Source of the DNA: Halochromatium roseum
GTDB lineage: Bacteria > Pseudomonadota > Gammaproteobacteria > Chromatiales > Chromatiaceae
DNA: 64,000 nt
Assembly: GCF_016653315.1 (NCBI RefSeq)
Contig: NZ_NHSH01000061.1
Location: 248,001-312,000, forward strand
Direction: 5' to 3'
Below the pieces are notes generated by a model. The model had not been told where the DNA came from. It saw nothing but the letters and a program-made list of their open reading frames with translations, and ran no database searches. The stretch's first letter is position 1. Every line of letters begins with the position of its first letter. Of the stretch, positions 32,620 to 42,641 are shown piece by piece. A program made the translations under genes and the position numbers.

Positions 32620-33714
32620 TTAGCTCGCATCCAAGGTCGGATAGTCAGTGTAGCCCTCGGCGCCACCGCCATAGAAGGTCTCTGGATTTGGTGGTGTGAG
32701 CGGTGCGCCCTCGCGCAGCCGCCGCACCAGGTCCGGGTTGCTGATGAACGGCCGGCCAAAGGCGATCAGATCGGCCTCATCAGCGGGGATCGCCTGGGAC
32801 GCGTCTTCTAGGCCATAACCGTTGTTGAGCATCCAACAACCGTTAAAGCAGGCCTTGAGCGCAGCATAGTCGAACGGACGCTCAGCATCGTCCGGGTAGC
32901 GCGGGCCGCCGGTCTCGCCTTGGATGACATGCACATAGGCCAGTCCGAACGGATCGAGCTGGCTGACCAGATGCTCGAACAAGGCTTGCGGATCGGAATC
33001 GCGCGGTGTGTCGTTGAAGGTCGTCATCGGGCTGATGCGGATGCCGACACGGCTCGCGCCCATCTCGGCGGCGACGGCTTGCATGATCTCGATCACTAAG
33101 CGTGAGCGATTGGCGATATTGCCACCATAAGGGCCAGCCCGATCGTTGACAGAATCGCGCAGGAATTGCTCGAGCAGATAGTTATTCGCCGCGTGCACTT
33201 CGACCCCATCGAAACCGGCCTCGAGCGCGCAACGCGTTGCATGGCGGTAATCGTCGATCAGCCCAGGGATCTCCTCATCGCGCAGCGCCCGCGGCGGCGA
33301 AACATCAACGAAGCCTTCTGCTGCAAAGGTCTGCGCATTGGGGCGGCGATCGGTTGAAGAGACCGGCGCAGCGCCGTCGGGCAACAGCGAGCTGTGCGAG
33401 ATCCGGCCTACGTGCCAGAGCTGTATGAAGATGCGCCCACCGGCTGCATGCACGGCATCGGTGACCTGTTTCCAGGCCGCAATCTGATCGCCGTTATAGA
33501 TCCCTGGGGTGTCGAGATAGCCTTGCCCCATGGGACTGATCTGGGTCGCCTCGGTGATGATCAGGCCCGCGCTCGCGCGCTGTTGATAGTACTCAACCTG
33601 CAAGCTGCCGGGCTTGAGGCCGGCGACCGCGCGATTGCGGGTCAGCGGCGCCATGATGATGCGGTTGGGCAGCGCGAGCGCGCCAACCTGGATGGGGTCG
33701 AACAATGTCGTCAT
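32620..33714 (-). CDS. Old yellow enzyme-type alkene reductase (NADH:flavin oxidoreductase)
   Basis: FMN-dependent reductase of activated alkenes (or nitro compounds/nitrate esters), NemA-like. The 364-residue product has the FMN-binding IIMAPLTRNRAV, the IQLWHVGRISH motif, the substrate-binding His-Asn pair in VEVHAANNYLLEQF, and YVHVIQGETGG. The start at 33714 has AGGAG 6 nt upstream; the frame extends to 33837 without support. It lies downstream of the RND permease on the same strand with a 122-bp gap. Physiological substrate unknown. Confidence 0.92.
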   Translation of the reverse strand: MTTLFDPIQVGALALPNRIIMAPLTRNRAVAGLKPGSLQVEYYQQRASAGLIITEATQISPMGQGYLDTPGIYNGDQIAAWKQVTDAVHAAGGRIFIQLWHVGRISHSSLLPDGAAPVSSTDRRPNAQTFAAEGFVDVSPPRALRDEEIPGLIDDYRHATRCALEAGFDGVEVHAANNYLLEQFLRDSVNDRAGPYGGNIANRSRLVIEIMQAVAAEMGASRVGIRISPMTTFNDTPRDSDPQALFEHLVSQLDPFGLAYVHVIQGETGGPRYPDDAERPFDYAALKACFNGCWMLNNGYGLEDASQAIPADEADLIAFGRPFISNPDLVRRLREGAPLTPPNPETFYGGGAEGYTDYPTLDAS

Positions 33715-33836
33715 GGAGACTCCTTGATGAAGGTGTTTACGTCGCTCGGCGATCAGCTCCCGGTCACGACGCGCGAAGTACAGGTCCTCATCGGCCTGCT
33801 CTTTGAGCCGCAGCTTATCGGGGAAATAGCAGACCA

Positions 33837-36800
33837 TCAGCCCGATCCGTCATTCTTATCCTTTGCTGGCTGATTTTGATCAGCGCCCTTCGTTGAACGC
33901 GAAGGCGCTTCTGACGACGCTGGTTTGGGCGTGGTCTTGCGCGCGGCGCCCTTCTTGGCAACGGGTTTCTTAGCTACCGCTTTCTTGGCGACCGGTTTTT
34001 TGGCTACTGCTTTCTTGGCGACCGGTTTCTTGGTCCCTGCCTTTTTGGTCGCCGCCTTCTTGGTCACCGCCTCCTTGGCGGTTGCCTGATGAGCAGTCGC
34101 CTGATTGGTCGGCTTGGCAGTTGTCTTGCGAACTGCTGGCTGTTTAGCGGCCGTCTTTTTCGCGACCGTCTTTTTCGCGGCCGTCTTCTTCGCGACCTGT
34201 TTCTTGGCCTGCGTCTTCGCGGTACCAGCCCGAGCAGTGTCCGCTATCTGCGTCGCCTGCGGCTGCGCCAGTTGCGCCGACTGCTCCAGCTGCTCTGGCT
34301 GCTCGTGTTTCTCAGAAGGTGCTCGCTCTGGAGAAACCGAACGCTTGTTTGGCTCGACCTCCGGCTGATCCTGGCGATCGCCATTCGGTCTTTGCGGCGA
34401 TGCTCGATCTCGCATACGCTCAGCGCGAGCACTCATCTCAGGTTCAGGCTTATACCCATCCCAAGACTTGATCTCGGGGTCGGCTCCAGCCCGAGCCGCA
34501 GCCCTGGCTAACATTCGCTGCAGCCAATCAACAGCGCACTGTAGCAGCCTGATCAGCACAAAGACCCCATTGATCAGCGCCGAGATCACCGCCACCAGCA
34601 CCGACCAGACAATCATCCACAACGGCAGATCGCCGCCAGAGGTCTGCGCTTGCCGCGCCTCTTTGGCCGTGGTCGACACCATCTCGGCAACGCTGCCAGC
34701 CTCGCCAAGGTCTTGCGCCTCAATGCCGCCCTCGCCGCCACTGCCGGAGCCAACGCCATGACCAGCGCCACCGTTCCCGCCCTCAAGCTCCGCATAGCCA
34801 GCCGAGAGCATCCGCTCGCCGCTCTCGGTCTCGACCAAATAGAACCGGCGCGTCAGCGAGATACAGCCGAGCGGGATCACGATCACCGCCATTAGGGTCG
34901 CCACCCCAGCGCCGAACAGCAGACTCACCGCCATGCCCTGGAAGATCGGGTCATCGATGATCGCCCAAGCGCCGGCCATCAGCGTCAGCGAGGTGATCAG
35001 GATCGGCCGCATCCGGATCTCGGCGCCATCAACCGCCGCCTCGTGCACCGGCTTGCCGCGCGCCACCTCGATCTTGACGAACTCGACGATCAGGATCGAC
35101 TGGCGCACGATGATGCCGCCGAGCGCGATCATGCCGATCATCGAGGTCGCGGTGAACTCGGCGCCCATGAGCAGATGGCCGGGGATGATGCCGATCAGGG
35201 TCAAGGGGATCGGCGACATGATCAGCCCGGCGATGGCAAAGTCGCGGAACTCCCAGACGATCAGCCCATAGATCAGCAGCAGCGCGGCCATGAAGGCGAT
35301 GCCCATATCGCGGAAGGTCTCATAGGTCACCGTCCACTCGCCACTCCACTCGAAGTCGGCCACCGCATCGGTCGTCGGCGGTCCGATCAGCCCATCCGGC
35401 ATCCCGCTCATCGACTCACCCGGCCCCGGCGGATCATAGCCCTCGAGCAGATCTTCAACCGCGAACATGCCGTAGATCGGCGCGCCCAGCCGGCCTTCCA
35501 TCTCGCCGACCACGTACTCCATCGGCCGCAGATCCTTGTGGTAGATCGTCTGATCCTCCGGTTGGCGCACGAAGCGACCCAGCTCGGCCAGCGGCACCAT
35601 GCCGCCATCTGGCCCGCCGATCGGCAGGCTCCCCAACGAGGTAATCTCCGAGCGATACGAAAGCGGCACCTGGATGACGATATAGGTTGGCTCTTGCACC
35701 GTGCCGCGCTTCACATCGCCGACCTTGGTCGTACCCAGCGCCATCGCCAGGTTGCGATTGATGGTGTCGACCGAGATCCCGCGCCGCACCGCCTTCTCGG
35801 TATCGACCTCAAAGCGCCAAGCGTCATAGGGCCTGATCAGATAGTTATCGACATCGACCACGCCCTCCGCCTGTTCGAACATCGCCGTCATATCCTGCGC
35901 GACCTGCCGCCGGACCGCGCTGGTTGGGCCATAGATCTCGGCCACCACGGTCTGCAGCACCGGCGGCCCTGGTGGCATTTCCACAACGGCGATGCGCGCA
36001 CCGAGCCGCTCTGCCAATGGCGTCAGCAGCGCGCGTGCGGCGACCGCGATCTCATGGCTACCCCGCTTGCGCTCATGCTTGTCCTCGAGCAGCACCAGCA
36101 GATCGCCTTCCCAGGCCTGCTCGCGCAGATAGTAGTGTCGGACCATGCCGTTGAAGTTGAACGGCTGCGCGGTGCCGGCATAGGTCTGGATAGCCACCAC
36201 CTCTGGCAGCTCCTTGAGCTTTTCGGCCAGCCGACGCACCACATTAGCGGTCTCCGGCAGCGCCGTGCCCTCCGGCATGTTGACGACGACGCTGAACTCC
36301 GGCTTGTTGTCGAACGGCAGCATCTTCACCGGCACGACCTTGAAGTAGAACAGCGTGCAGACCAGCGCCGTGGTCAGGATGGTGCCGATCAGGAAGGCCT
36401 TCCCCAGCATCCGGTTCTCGATCAGCGGCATCACCAGCGGCCGATAGAAGCGGCTGACGATCTCGCGCGTGCGCTGCTCGCGACGCTCGGCACTCGCCAA
36501 GGCCTTCAGCCGCGGGCGCACGCGCAGCGCGAACCAGGGCGTGAAGACGAAGGCGGCGATCAGCGAGAAGAACATCGCCGAGGAGCCCAACACCGGAATC
36601 GGGCGCATGTAAGGCCCCATCAGGCCGCTGACCCAGCCCATCGGCAGCAACGCGGCGATGATGGTGAAGGTGGCGAGGATGGTCGGGTTGCCGACCTCGT
36701 CGACCGCGGCGACGGCCTCGGCGATGCTGGTCTTACCCTGCTCCAGCCAGTGCCGGAAGATGTTCTCGACCACCACGGTCGCGTCATCGACCAGGATACC

Positions 36801-38114
36801 GATGGCAAAGATCAGCGCGAACAGGCTCACGCGATCGATGCTGTAATCAACCATCCAGGCCCACCAGATGGTCAGCAGGATGACCACCGGAATCACCGAG
36901 ATGACGACGATCGCGGCGCGCAGCCCCAAGCCGATCAGGCACAGGATGGAGACGATCAGCGCCGCCTCGAACATCGCCTTCAGCAGTTCATTGACCTTGT
37001 CATTCGCGCTCTGACCGTAGTTGCGCGTGACCTCGACCTGCACGTTGGTCGGGATCATCCGCTGCTCGAGACCGGCGAGCTTCTCAAGCACCGCCTCGGC
37101 AACGGTCACGCCGTTCGCGCCCTCTTTCTTGGCGATGGCGAGCGTCACCGCCTGCGCACCGTTCGCCGGATGCTTGCCCTGATAGGCCGGCCCGGTCAGA
37201 TGGGTCACGACCTGCTCGGTCTCCTGCGGCAACGGCCGCACGCGCGCGATATCACGGATATAGATCGGCTGGCCGCCCTGGGAGCCGACCACCAGCCGTT
37301 CAAGATCATCAGCATCCTGCAGAAAGGCCCCGGAATAGACCTTGTAGGAGGTGCCGCCGCCTTCGGTGGCGCCGGTCTGGGTCTCGGCATTGGCGCTGCG
37401 AATGGTCTGCGCGATGCGATCGAGCGTGATGCCATAGCCGGCCAGACGCTCCATCATCACCTCGACCCGGATCTGCTCCTCACGCCCGCCGACGACGAAG
37501 CCCTTGCCGGTATTCGGCACCGAGCCGAGCGCCTGCAGGACATCCAGCCCCAGGGTGCGCAGTTGGCTGTCCCCGACCTCATCGGACCAGAGCGTCAGGG
37601 TGACGATGGGCACATCATCGATACTGACTGGCTTGACCAGTGGTGGCTGCACATCCGGCGGCATCCGGTCCATGTTCGCCTGCAGCTTGTCGTGGACCTT
37701 GACCACCGACTGGCCCATGTCCTCGCCGACCTTGAAGCGCACGGTGACGACGGCACCACCGCGCTGGGTGGCGGAATAGACATGACGCACGCCGGTCAGC
37801 TCCATCATCAGCTGCTCGAGCGGCTGGGTCACCATGCTCTCGACCTGCACCGCCGACGCGCCCGGGTACTGGACGAAGATATCGATCATCGGCACTGAGA
37901 TCTTGGGATCTTCCTGCCGCGGTGTGAACAGCAGCCCAAGCAGGCCGATACAGAGCGCCCCGATCAGGAGCATCGGTGTCACGGGGGTATTGATGAAGGT
38001 GCGTGCAATGCGGCCGGAGAGGCCGATCGAAGCCGTCGCCTCCGAGGCACTGTCCTGCCCCCGCGGATCGGCGTTTGGCGGTTCAGTCGCGCTAAGGTTG
38101 GTCGATTGATGCAT
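33837..38114 (-). CDS. RND-family efflux permease with histone-H1-like C-terminal tail
   Basis: A very large inner-membrane proton-driven efflux pump (1425 residues). The RND core runs from about residue 35: RTFINTPVTPMLLIGALCIG, GASAVQVESMVTQPLEQLMM, the TM4 aspartates in FAIGILVDDATVVVENIFRH, MGWVSGLMGPYMRPIPVLG, and a second TM block near residues 985-1090 (YGLIVWEFRDFAIAG, GGIIVRQSILIVEFVK). After a Gly-rich linker an extra hydrophobic segment (LPLWMIVWSVLVAVISALIN) follows. The last 130 or so residues are Lys/Ala/Thr-rich with AKK repeats (VAKKPVAKKAVAKK), like bacterial histone-H1 tails. Ordinary RND permeases end near 1030-1100 residues. No membrane-fusion or outer-membrane partner lies next to it. 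Confidence 0.9.
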   Translation of the reverse strand: MHQSTNLSATEPPNADPRGQDSASEATASIGLSGRIARTFINTPVTPMLLIGALCIGLLGLLFTPRQEDPKISVPMIDIFVQYPGASAVQVESMVTQPLEQLMMELTGVRHVYSATQRGGAVVTVRFKVGEDMGQSVVKVHDKLQANMDRMPPDVQPPLVKPVSIDDVPIVTLTLWSDEVGDSQLRTLGLDVLQALGSVPNTGKGFVVGGREEQIRVEVMMERLAGYGITLDRIAQTIRSANAETQTGATEGGGTSYKVYSGAFLQDADDLERLVVGSQGGQPIYIRDIARVRPLPQETEQVVTHLTGPAYQGKHPANGAQAVTLAIAKKEGANGVTVAEAVLEKLAGLEQRMIPTNVQVEVTRNYGQSANDKVNELLKAMFEAALIVSILCLIGLGLRAAIVVISVIPVVILLTIWWAWMVDYSIDRVSLFALIFAIGILVDDATVVVENIFRHWLEQGKTSIAEAVAAVDEVGNPTILATFTIIAALLPMGWVSGLMGPYMRPIPVLGSSAMFFSLIAAFVFTPWFALRVRPRLKALASAERREQRTREIVSRFYRPLVMPLIENRMLGKAFLIGTILTTALVCTLFYFKVVPVKMLPFDNKPEFSVVVNMPEGTALPETANVVRRLAEKLKELPEVVAIQTYAGTAQPFNFNGMVRHYYLREQAWEGDLLVLLEDKHERKRGSHEIAVAARALLTPLAERLGARIAVVEMPPGPPVLQTVVAEIYGPTSAVRRQVAQDMTAMFEQAEGVVDVDNYLIRPYDAWRFEVDTEKAVRRGISVDTINRNLAMALGTTKVGDVKRGTVQEPTYIVIQVPLSYRSEITSLGSLPIGGPDGGMVPLAELGRFVRQPEDQTIYHKDLRPMEYVVGEMEGRLGAPIYGMFAVEDLLEGYDPPGPGESMSGMPDGLIGPPTTDAVADFEWSGEWTVTYETFRDMGIAFMAALLLIYGLIVWEFRDFAIAGLIMSPIPLTLIGIIPGHLLMGAEFTATSMIGMIALGGIIVRQSILIVEFVKIEVARGKPVHEAAVDGAEIRMRPILITSLTLMAGAWAIIDDPIFQGMAVSLLFGAGVATLMAVIVIPLGCISLTRRFYLVETESGERMLSAGYAELEGGNGGAGHGVGSGSGGEGGIEAQDLGEAGSVAEMVSTTAKEARQAQTSGGDLPLWMIVWSVLVAVISALINGVFVLIRLLQCAVDWLQRMLARAAARAGADPEIKSWDGYKPEPEMSARAERMRDRASPQRPNGDRQDQPEVEPNKRSVSPERAPSEKHEQPEQLEQSAQLAQPQATQIADTARAGTAKTQAKKQVAKKTAAKKTVAKKTAAKQPAVRKTTAKPTNQATAHQATAKEAVTKKAATKKAGTKKPVAKKAVAKKPVAKKAVAKKPVAKKGAARKTTPKPASSEAPSRSTKGADQNQPAKDKNDGSG
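33945..34215. repeat. Degenerate repeats encoding Lys/Ala-rich tail
   Basis: Imperfect 15-bp units of the type TTTCTTGGCGACCGG encode repeated VAKKP/VAKKA pentads at the C-terminus of the RND permease. Confidence 0.8.
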
Positions 38115-38412
38115 GCGGTGCGCTCGCTCTAGAAGCCGGGCACTGCATAAGCCCGATCAGTGGCCTTGACCTGTCATGATAGACGGCTGCCACTATAACC
38201 GACAGGGCGATGGCGACAAGCCCCATCTTCGGTGCAAGCGTGCATGCACGCGCGTCGCTGCTGGACCGATCAAGCGCGCGGCGATCGTCTTCGATGCACA
38301 TGCGCGTGCCGCGATGTGCCGAACTGTGACAGAGTCGCTTGTTCGGTAATTAAGCATTTAGTAATATTAGATCATCTAGCGCAACTGCCTCGTTTCGAGG
38401 CTGGAAACAAAG
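38115..38412. other. Intergenic region upstream of the RND permease gene
   Basis: About 300 bp without a supported gene. Its right half (38335-38375) is locally AT-rich and could hold promoters. No adaptor gene for the RND pump is present here. Confidence 0.35.
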
Positions 38413-38628
38413 ATGATCATCGATGCACTGACCATTGCCGGTTTTGTGAGCGCAGCCAGCTTCCTGCTGATGCCGCTCATGATGGGACGCGAGTTCGTTC
38501 GTGTTCAGGCTCCGGACCAACTCAGCAGCGCAAGCATGGCCCCACCGAGCAAGCATCTCGGCAAACACGCACTTGTCAAGCTGAACACGCTGAGAACCAG
38601 TCGCACTGCAATCAGCACTGAATACTGA
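38413..38628 (+). CDS. Small hypothetical membrane protein
   Basis: A 71-codon frame starting MIIDALTIAGFVSAASFLLM with one predicted N-terminal membrane segment and a polar tail. An AT-rich stretch upstream could be a promoter and a weak GGAAA site precedes the ATG. No family recognised; it may be non-coding. It ends 18 bp before the stop of the convergent antiporter gene. Confidence 0.35.
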   Translation: MIIDALTIAGFVSAASFLLMPLMMGREFVRVQAPDQLSSASMAPPSKHLGKHALVKLNTLRTSRTAISTEY

Positions 38629-38646
38629 ACATCCTACCCACTGATT

Positions 38647-40218
38647 CTATTGTTGCCCGGCGCAGACATGCTGCGCGAAACCCGCACCCGCCTCGGCGTA
38701 GAGGTTGAAGACCAACTGCACACCCGCCGCCCGCAGCGCTTGCTCATCGTCCGGGTACTTGGCGATCGCGCCAATGGTGCCGGTGAAGCCCTCCTTGAGC
38801 AGATGCTCGGCCGCGAATAGATTCTCGGAGACCCGCGGCATCGCCAACAGCACCAGGCGCATGTGGCCATCGTCGAGATGCAGCCGATGCCAGAAATCGG
38901 CATCGGTCGCACTCCCCTGCACCACATAACGCCCCTGCTGCTGGTGACGCGTGATGGTATCGGGATCGGCATCGACCCCGACCGGCCGCAGTCCACGCGC
39001 ATGCACCAGCTCATCGTAGGCACCGCAGCCAATCCGCCCCATGCCGACCACCATGGCATTGGCATCACCGGGATCGATCTCGGCCTCCTCCGGCAATCGC
39101 CGTCGACGCTCGAGCAGGCGCAGCCAGCGGCTCAACACCTCGTACCAAACATGTGAGCGACTCGCCGCCGGCGACGCGGCGATGAACGAGAACGCCAGCG
39201 CCAGCGCCATCACCGCCAGCCATTGCGGGTCGAGCCAGCCATTCTCGACCCCCACGGCGACCACGATGAGACCGAATTCGCTGTAATTGGTCAGGGTCAA
39301 ACCGCCGAGAAAGGCCGTTCGCCCACGCAGACCAAACCAGAGCATCAACTGCTGATAGAGCACCCACTTGAATGGCAGCACCAGCAGCAAACCGAGCGCG
39401 AACAGGATCATGATCGGACTCGGCAGCCCCTGCAGGCCAATGCTCAGGAAAAAGCCAACGAGAAAAAGATCTTTGAGATCAAGCAAGGATTTCGACAGCT
39501 CGCTCGCCTTCGGATGCTGGGCAATCATCACGCCGATCAGGAGCGCCCCGAGATCACCTTTCATCCCCACCAGATCAAACAGCTGCGAGGTCCCGAGCGC
39601 CAGGATCAGCCCGAACAGCAACAGCAGCTCGCCATGCCCCACCCGACTCAACAGCCAGAGCAACAGCCGCCGCGCCGGGATCAACAGCAGCAGAAACACC
39701 GCCCATAAGGTCGGGATCTTGCCAGCAGAAAAGGCCAGAAACAGCACTGCTGCCAGGTCCTGAATGATCAGGATGCCGATGGCGATGGTGCCGTAGAGCG
39801 CGCCCATCTCGCCCTTTTCCTCCAGCACCTTGACCGCGAACACCGTGCTCGAGAAGCTCAGCGCGAAGGTCAACAACAGCGCGGTGCCCAAATCGGCGCC
39901 GACCAACAGCGGCAGCCCGAGATCACCGATCGCGAGCAGCAAGGGGACCACGATGGCCAGCATGGCCACCATGTGCAACGCTGCAGTGCCCCACACATGC
40001 GGCTGCGCCAGACTCTTGAGCTTGAGCTTCAGGCCAATGGTAAACAGCAGCAGGGTGATGCCAATGTGGGCCAGTTCTTCGACCAGGGCATCCTCACGCG
40101 CACCAAAGGCGTGCAGCAGGAACCCACCCACCAGATAACCGACCAGCGGCGGCAAACCGATTTGACGCGCCCCGAGTCCCAGCGCAAAGGCCAACGCGAT
40201 CCAGACGATATCGAACAT
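38647..40218 (-). CDS. CPA2-family cation:proton antiporter with TrkA-N domain (KefC/YbaL-like)
   Basis: Inner-membrane monovalent cation/proton antiporter or K+ efflux protein. The 523-residue product has about 12 membrane segments (IGLPPLVGYLVGGFLLHAFG at the start; the FSSTVFAVKVLEEKGEMGAL motif typical of Kef/YbaL proteins) and, after about residue 385, a Rossmann TrkA-N domain beginning NAMVVGMGRIGCGAYDELV that normally binds NAD(H). Cargo (K+ or Na+) is not determined by sequence. Divergent from the EF-G-like gene. Confidence 0.9.
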   Translation of the reverse strand: MFDIVWIALAFALGLGARQIGLPPLVGYLVGGFLLHAFGAREDALVEELAHIGITLLLFTIGLKLKLKSLAQPHVWGTAALHMVAMLAIVVPLLLAIGDLGLPLLVGADLGTALLLTFALSFSSTVFAVKVLEEKGEMGALYGTIAIGILIIQDLAAVLFLAFSAGKIPTLWAVFLLLLIPARRLLLWLLSRVGHGELLLLFGLILALGTSQLFDLVGMKGDLGALLIGVMIAQHPKASELSKSLLDLKDLFLVGFFLSIGLQGLPSPIMILFALGLLLVLPFKWVLYQQLMLWFGLRGRTAFLGGLTLTNYSEFGLIVVAVGVENGWLDPQWLAVMALALAFSFIAASPAASRSHVWYEVLSRWLRLLERRRRLPEEAEIDPGDANAMVVGMGRIGCGAYDELVHARGLRPVGVDADPDTITRHQQQGRYVVQGSATDADFWHRLHLDDGHMRLVLLAMPRVSENLFAAEHLLKEGFTGTIGAIAKYPDDEQALRAAGVQLVFNLYAEAGAGFAQHVCAGQQ

Positions 40219-40454
40219 TCGAAGCCTTCTCCTCTAGGGCGGCAAGCGCTACCCATCCGCTTACCCACCGGTGAAACGGCTTGTATGGTAAGGGCTGGAT
40301 TGATCTATCGCACGCCTCAAGCACGCGCCGTGCCGCTCGCGCGTCACGCTGGTCTTAAATGACCCTTGGGTTACGCTATACTCCCGCTGTTACATTCGGC
40401 CGTCGCCGCCGCGATGGCCTCCAGCCAACCACTGAAGCGCTAAAGGGTTCCTGC

Positions 40455-42503
40455 ATGTCTGACTACAATGCCGAGGACGTCCGCAACATCGCCCTCGTCG
40501 GCCACGCCGGTTCCGGCAAGACCACCCTCGTTGAAGCGCTGCTTGCGAGCGCCGGCGCCATCGCCGAGCCCGGCAGCGTGGTCAAGGGCACCACGGTGTG
40601 CGATTCCGATGCCATGGAAAAGGAGCTACAGCATTCACTCGACGTCGGCATCACCGGTTTTGCTGCTCACGGCAAGCACATCAACCTGCTCGACACCCCC
40701 GGCTATCCAGACTTCCTTGGCCGTACCCTCTCGGTGCTCAACGCCGTCGAGACCGCCGCCATCGTCGTCAATGCCGAGAACGGCATCGAACCGCTGACGC
40801 AGCGCGCCTGGAAGGCCGCCGACAACCGCAACCTGTGCCGTATCATCATCGTCAACCGCATCGATGGTGACGGCGTTGACCTCGCTGAGCTGACGGCGCA
40901 GCTGCGGGACACCTTTGGCGCCGAATGCCTGCCGATCAACCTGCCGGCCGAGGGTGGCAAGCGCGTCATCGATTGCTTCTTCAATCCCGCCGGCGACAGC
41001 ACGGACTTTTCCTCCGTCGAGGAGGCCCACGGCCAGATCATCGACCAGGTGGTCGAGGTTGACGAGGCGCTAATGGAGGTCTATTTGGAGCAAGGCTCGG
41101 AGCTGAAGCCCGAGCAGTTGCACGACCCCTTCGAAGAGGCGCTGCGCGAAGGCCATCTGGTCCCAATCTGCTTCTGCTCCGCCGAGACCGGCGCCGGTAT
41201 CCCGGAGCTGATGGAGATCCTGGTCAGGCTGATGCCAAATCCGGCCGAAGGCAATCCACCCCCCTTCATGAAGGGCGAAGGCGCAGAGATGAAGCCGGTC
41301 TCGGTGGACCCGGACCCCAGCAAGCACGCCATCGCCCACGTCTTCAAGGTCATCAACGACCCCTTCCGCGGCAAGATTGGCATCTTTCGCGTCCATCAAG
41401 GCCGTATCGTGCCGAATAGCCAGCTGTTCATCGGCGATGCGCGCAAGCCATTCAAGGTCACCCATCTGTATCGGATACACGGCAGCGAGCTGATCGAGGC
41501 CGACGAAGGCGTGCCGGGCGACATCCTGGCGGTCTCGCGCGTTGACGACATCCATTTCGATGCCGTGCTACACGACTCGCACGACGAGGATCATTTCCAT
41601 CTGCGCAGTATCGAATGCCCCGTGCCGCTGTTCGGGCTCGCCATCAATGTCGCCAAGCGCGGCGACGAGCAGAAGCTCAACGACGCGCTGCACAAGCTCG
41701 AGTCCGAAGACCCCTGCTTCCACATCGAGCACAACGCCGCCGCCAACGAGACCGTGATGCGCGGGCTCGGCGAGGTGCACCTCAAGGTGCTGCTGCGTCG
41801 GCTCTCGGAGCAGTTCCACGTTGAGGTCGAGACCAAGCCACCGAGCATCCCCTACCGCGAGACCATCACCGCCAAGGCCGAGGGCCATCACCGGCACAAG
41901 AAGCAGACCGGCGGCGCCGGTCAGTTCGGCGAGGTCTATCTGCGCATCGAGCCGCGCGAGCAAGGCGCCGGCTTCGAGTTCGCCGATGAGACCGTCGGCG
42001 GCTGCATCCCGAACCAGTTCATCCCGTCGATCGAGAAGGGTGTGCGCCAGGTACTCGAGGAAGGCGCCGTCGCCGGCTACCCGATGGACGATGTGCGCGT
42101 CGCGGTCTACGACGGCAAATCACATCCGGTCGACTCCAAGGACATCGCCTTCGCCACCGCCGGCAAGAAGGCCTTCATCGAGGCCGTGCTCAAGGCCAAG
42201 CCGGCGATCCTGGAGCCGATCGTCAAGATCCGCATCACCGCCCCGGACAGCAACATGGGCGATCTCGCCGGTGATCTCTCCGGGCGCCGCGGACGCATCA
42301 ACGGCAGTGAGTCCAAGAGCCTCGGGCGCATCGTCATCGAGGGCGAGGCACCGCTGGCCGAGCTGGAGGGCTACGAGTCGCGGCTGAAGTCGATCACCGG
42401 CGGCGAGGGCTCCTACAGCATCGAGCTGAGCCACTACGCGCCGGTCCCGGCCAATATCCAGAAGCAGCTCGCTGACGCCTACCAGCGCGCTAGCGACGAT
42501 TAG
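40455..42503 (+). CDS. EF-G-like translational GTPase (atypical elongation factor G)
   Basis: A 682-residue paralogue of elongation factor G. It has the P-loop GHAGSGKTTLVEALL, the DTPGYPDF switch II, domain II and the C-terminal domain IV/V segments (GGAGQFGEVYLRIEP, APDSNMGDLAGDLSGRRGRI). The base-specificity motif reads VNRIDG, where canonical EF-G has NKMD. The gene stands outside any rpsL-rpsG-fusA-tuf cluster. The family resembles the EF-G-like/FusA2 group with unclear role, possibly stress or ribosome-recycling related. Start at 40455 gives the conserved N-terminus MSDYNAEDVRNIALVGH. Confidence 0.88.
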   Translation: MSDYNAEDVRNIALVGHAGSGKTTLVEALLASAGAIAEPGSVVKGTTVCDSDAMEKELQHSLDVGITGFAAHGKHINLLDTPGYPDFLGRTLSVLNAVETAAIVVNAENGIEPLTQRAWKAADNRNLCRIIIVNRIDGDGVDLAELTAQLRDTFGAECLPINLPAEGGKRVIDCFFNPAGDSTDFSSVEEAHGQIIDQVVEVDEALMEVYLEQGSELKPEQLHDPFEEALREGHLVPICFCSAETGAGIPELMEILVRLMPNPAEGNPPPFMKGEGAEMKPVSVDPDPSKHAIAHVFKVINDPFRGKIGIFRVHQGRIVPNSQLFIGDARKPFKVTHLYRIHGSELIEADEGVPGDILAVSRVDDIHFDAVLHDSHDEDHFHLRSIECPVPLFGLAINVAKRGDEQKLNDALHKLESEDPCFHIEHNAAANETVMRGLGEVHLKVLLRRLSEQFHVEVETKPPSIPYRETITAKAEGHHRHKKQTGGAGQFGEVYLRIEPREQGAGFEFADETVGGCIPNQFIPSIEKGVRQVLEEGAVAGYPMDDVRVAVYDGKSHPVDSKDIAFATAGKKAFIEAVLKAKPAILEPIVKIRITAPDSNMGDLAGDLSGRRGRINGSESKSLGRIVIEGEAPLAELEGYESRLKSITGGEGSYSIELSHYAPVPANIQKQLADAYQRASDD

Positions 42504-42541
42504 AGCGCGACGACGAGCGCCAAGCATCCTTGGCCTGAAAC

Positions 42542-42569
42542 GACCACCGGCGCATAGCCGCCGGTGGTC
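42542..42569. terminator. Stem-loop between EF-G-like gene and pabB
   Basis: A 10-bp perfect stem (GACCACCGGC / GCCGGTGGTC) with an 8-nt loop, 38 bp after the EF-G-like stop. No immediate T-run, so termination is likely but not certain. Confidence 0.45.
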
Positions 42570-42641
42570 ATATCCTCTGCGGTCGTTTTCTGACCTAGTC
42601 ATCGGGAACCCGCAAAATTGGGCGATGTCGGCGATCATGGA

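Noticed and set aside
35043-37898. 951-codon open frame on the plus strand
   Set aside because: It is antisense to the RND permease gene, its product is His/Asp/Arg-biased without domains, and the minus-strand protein is clearly conserved.
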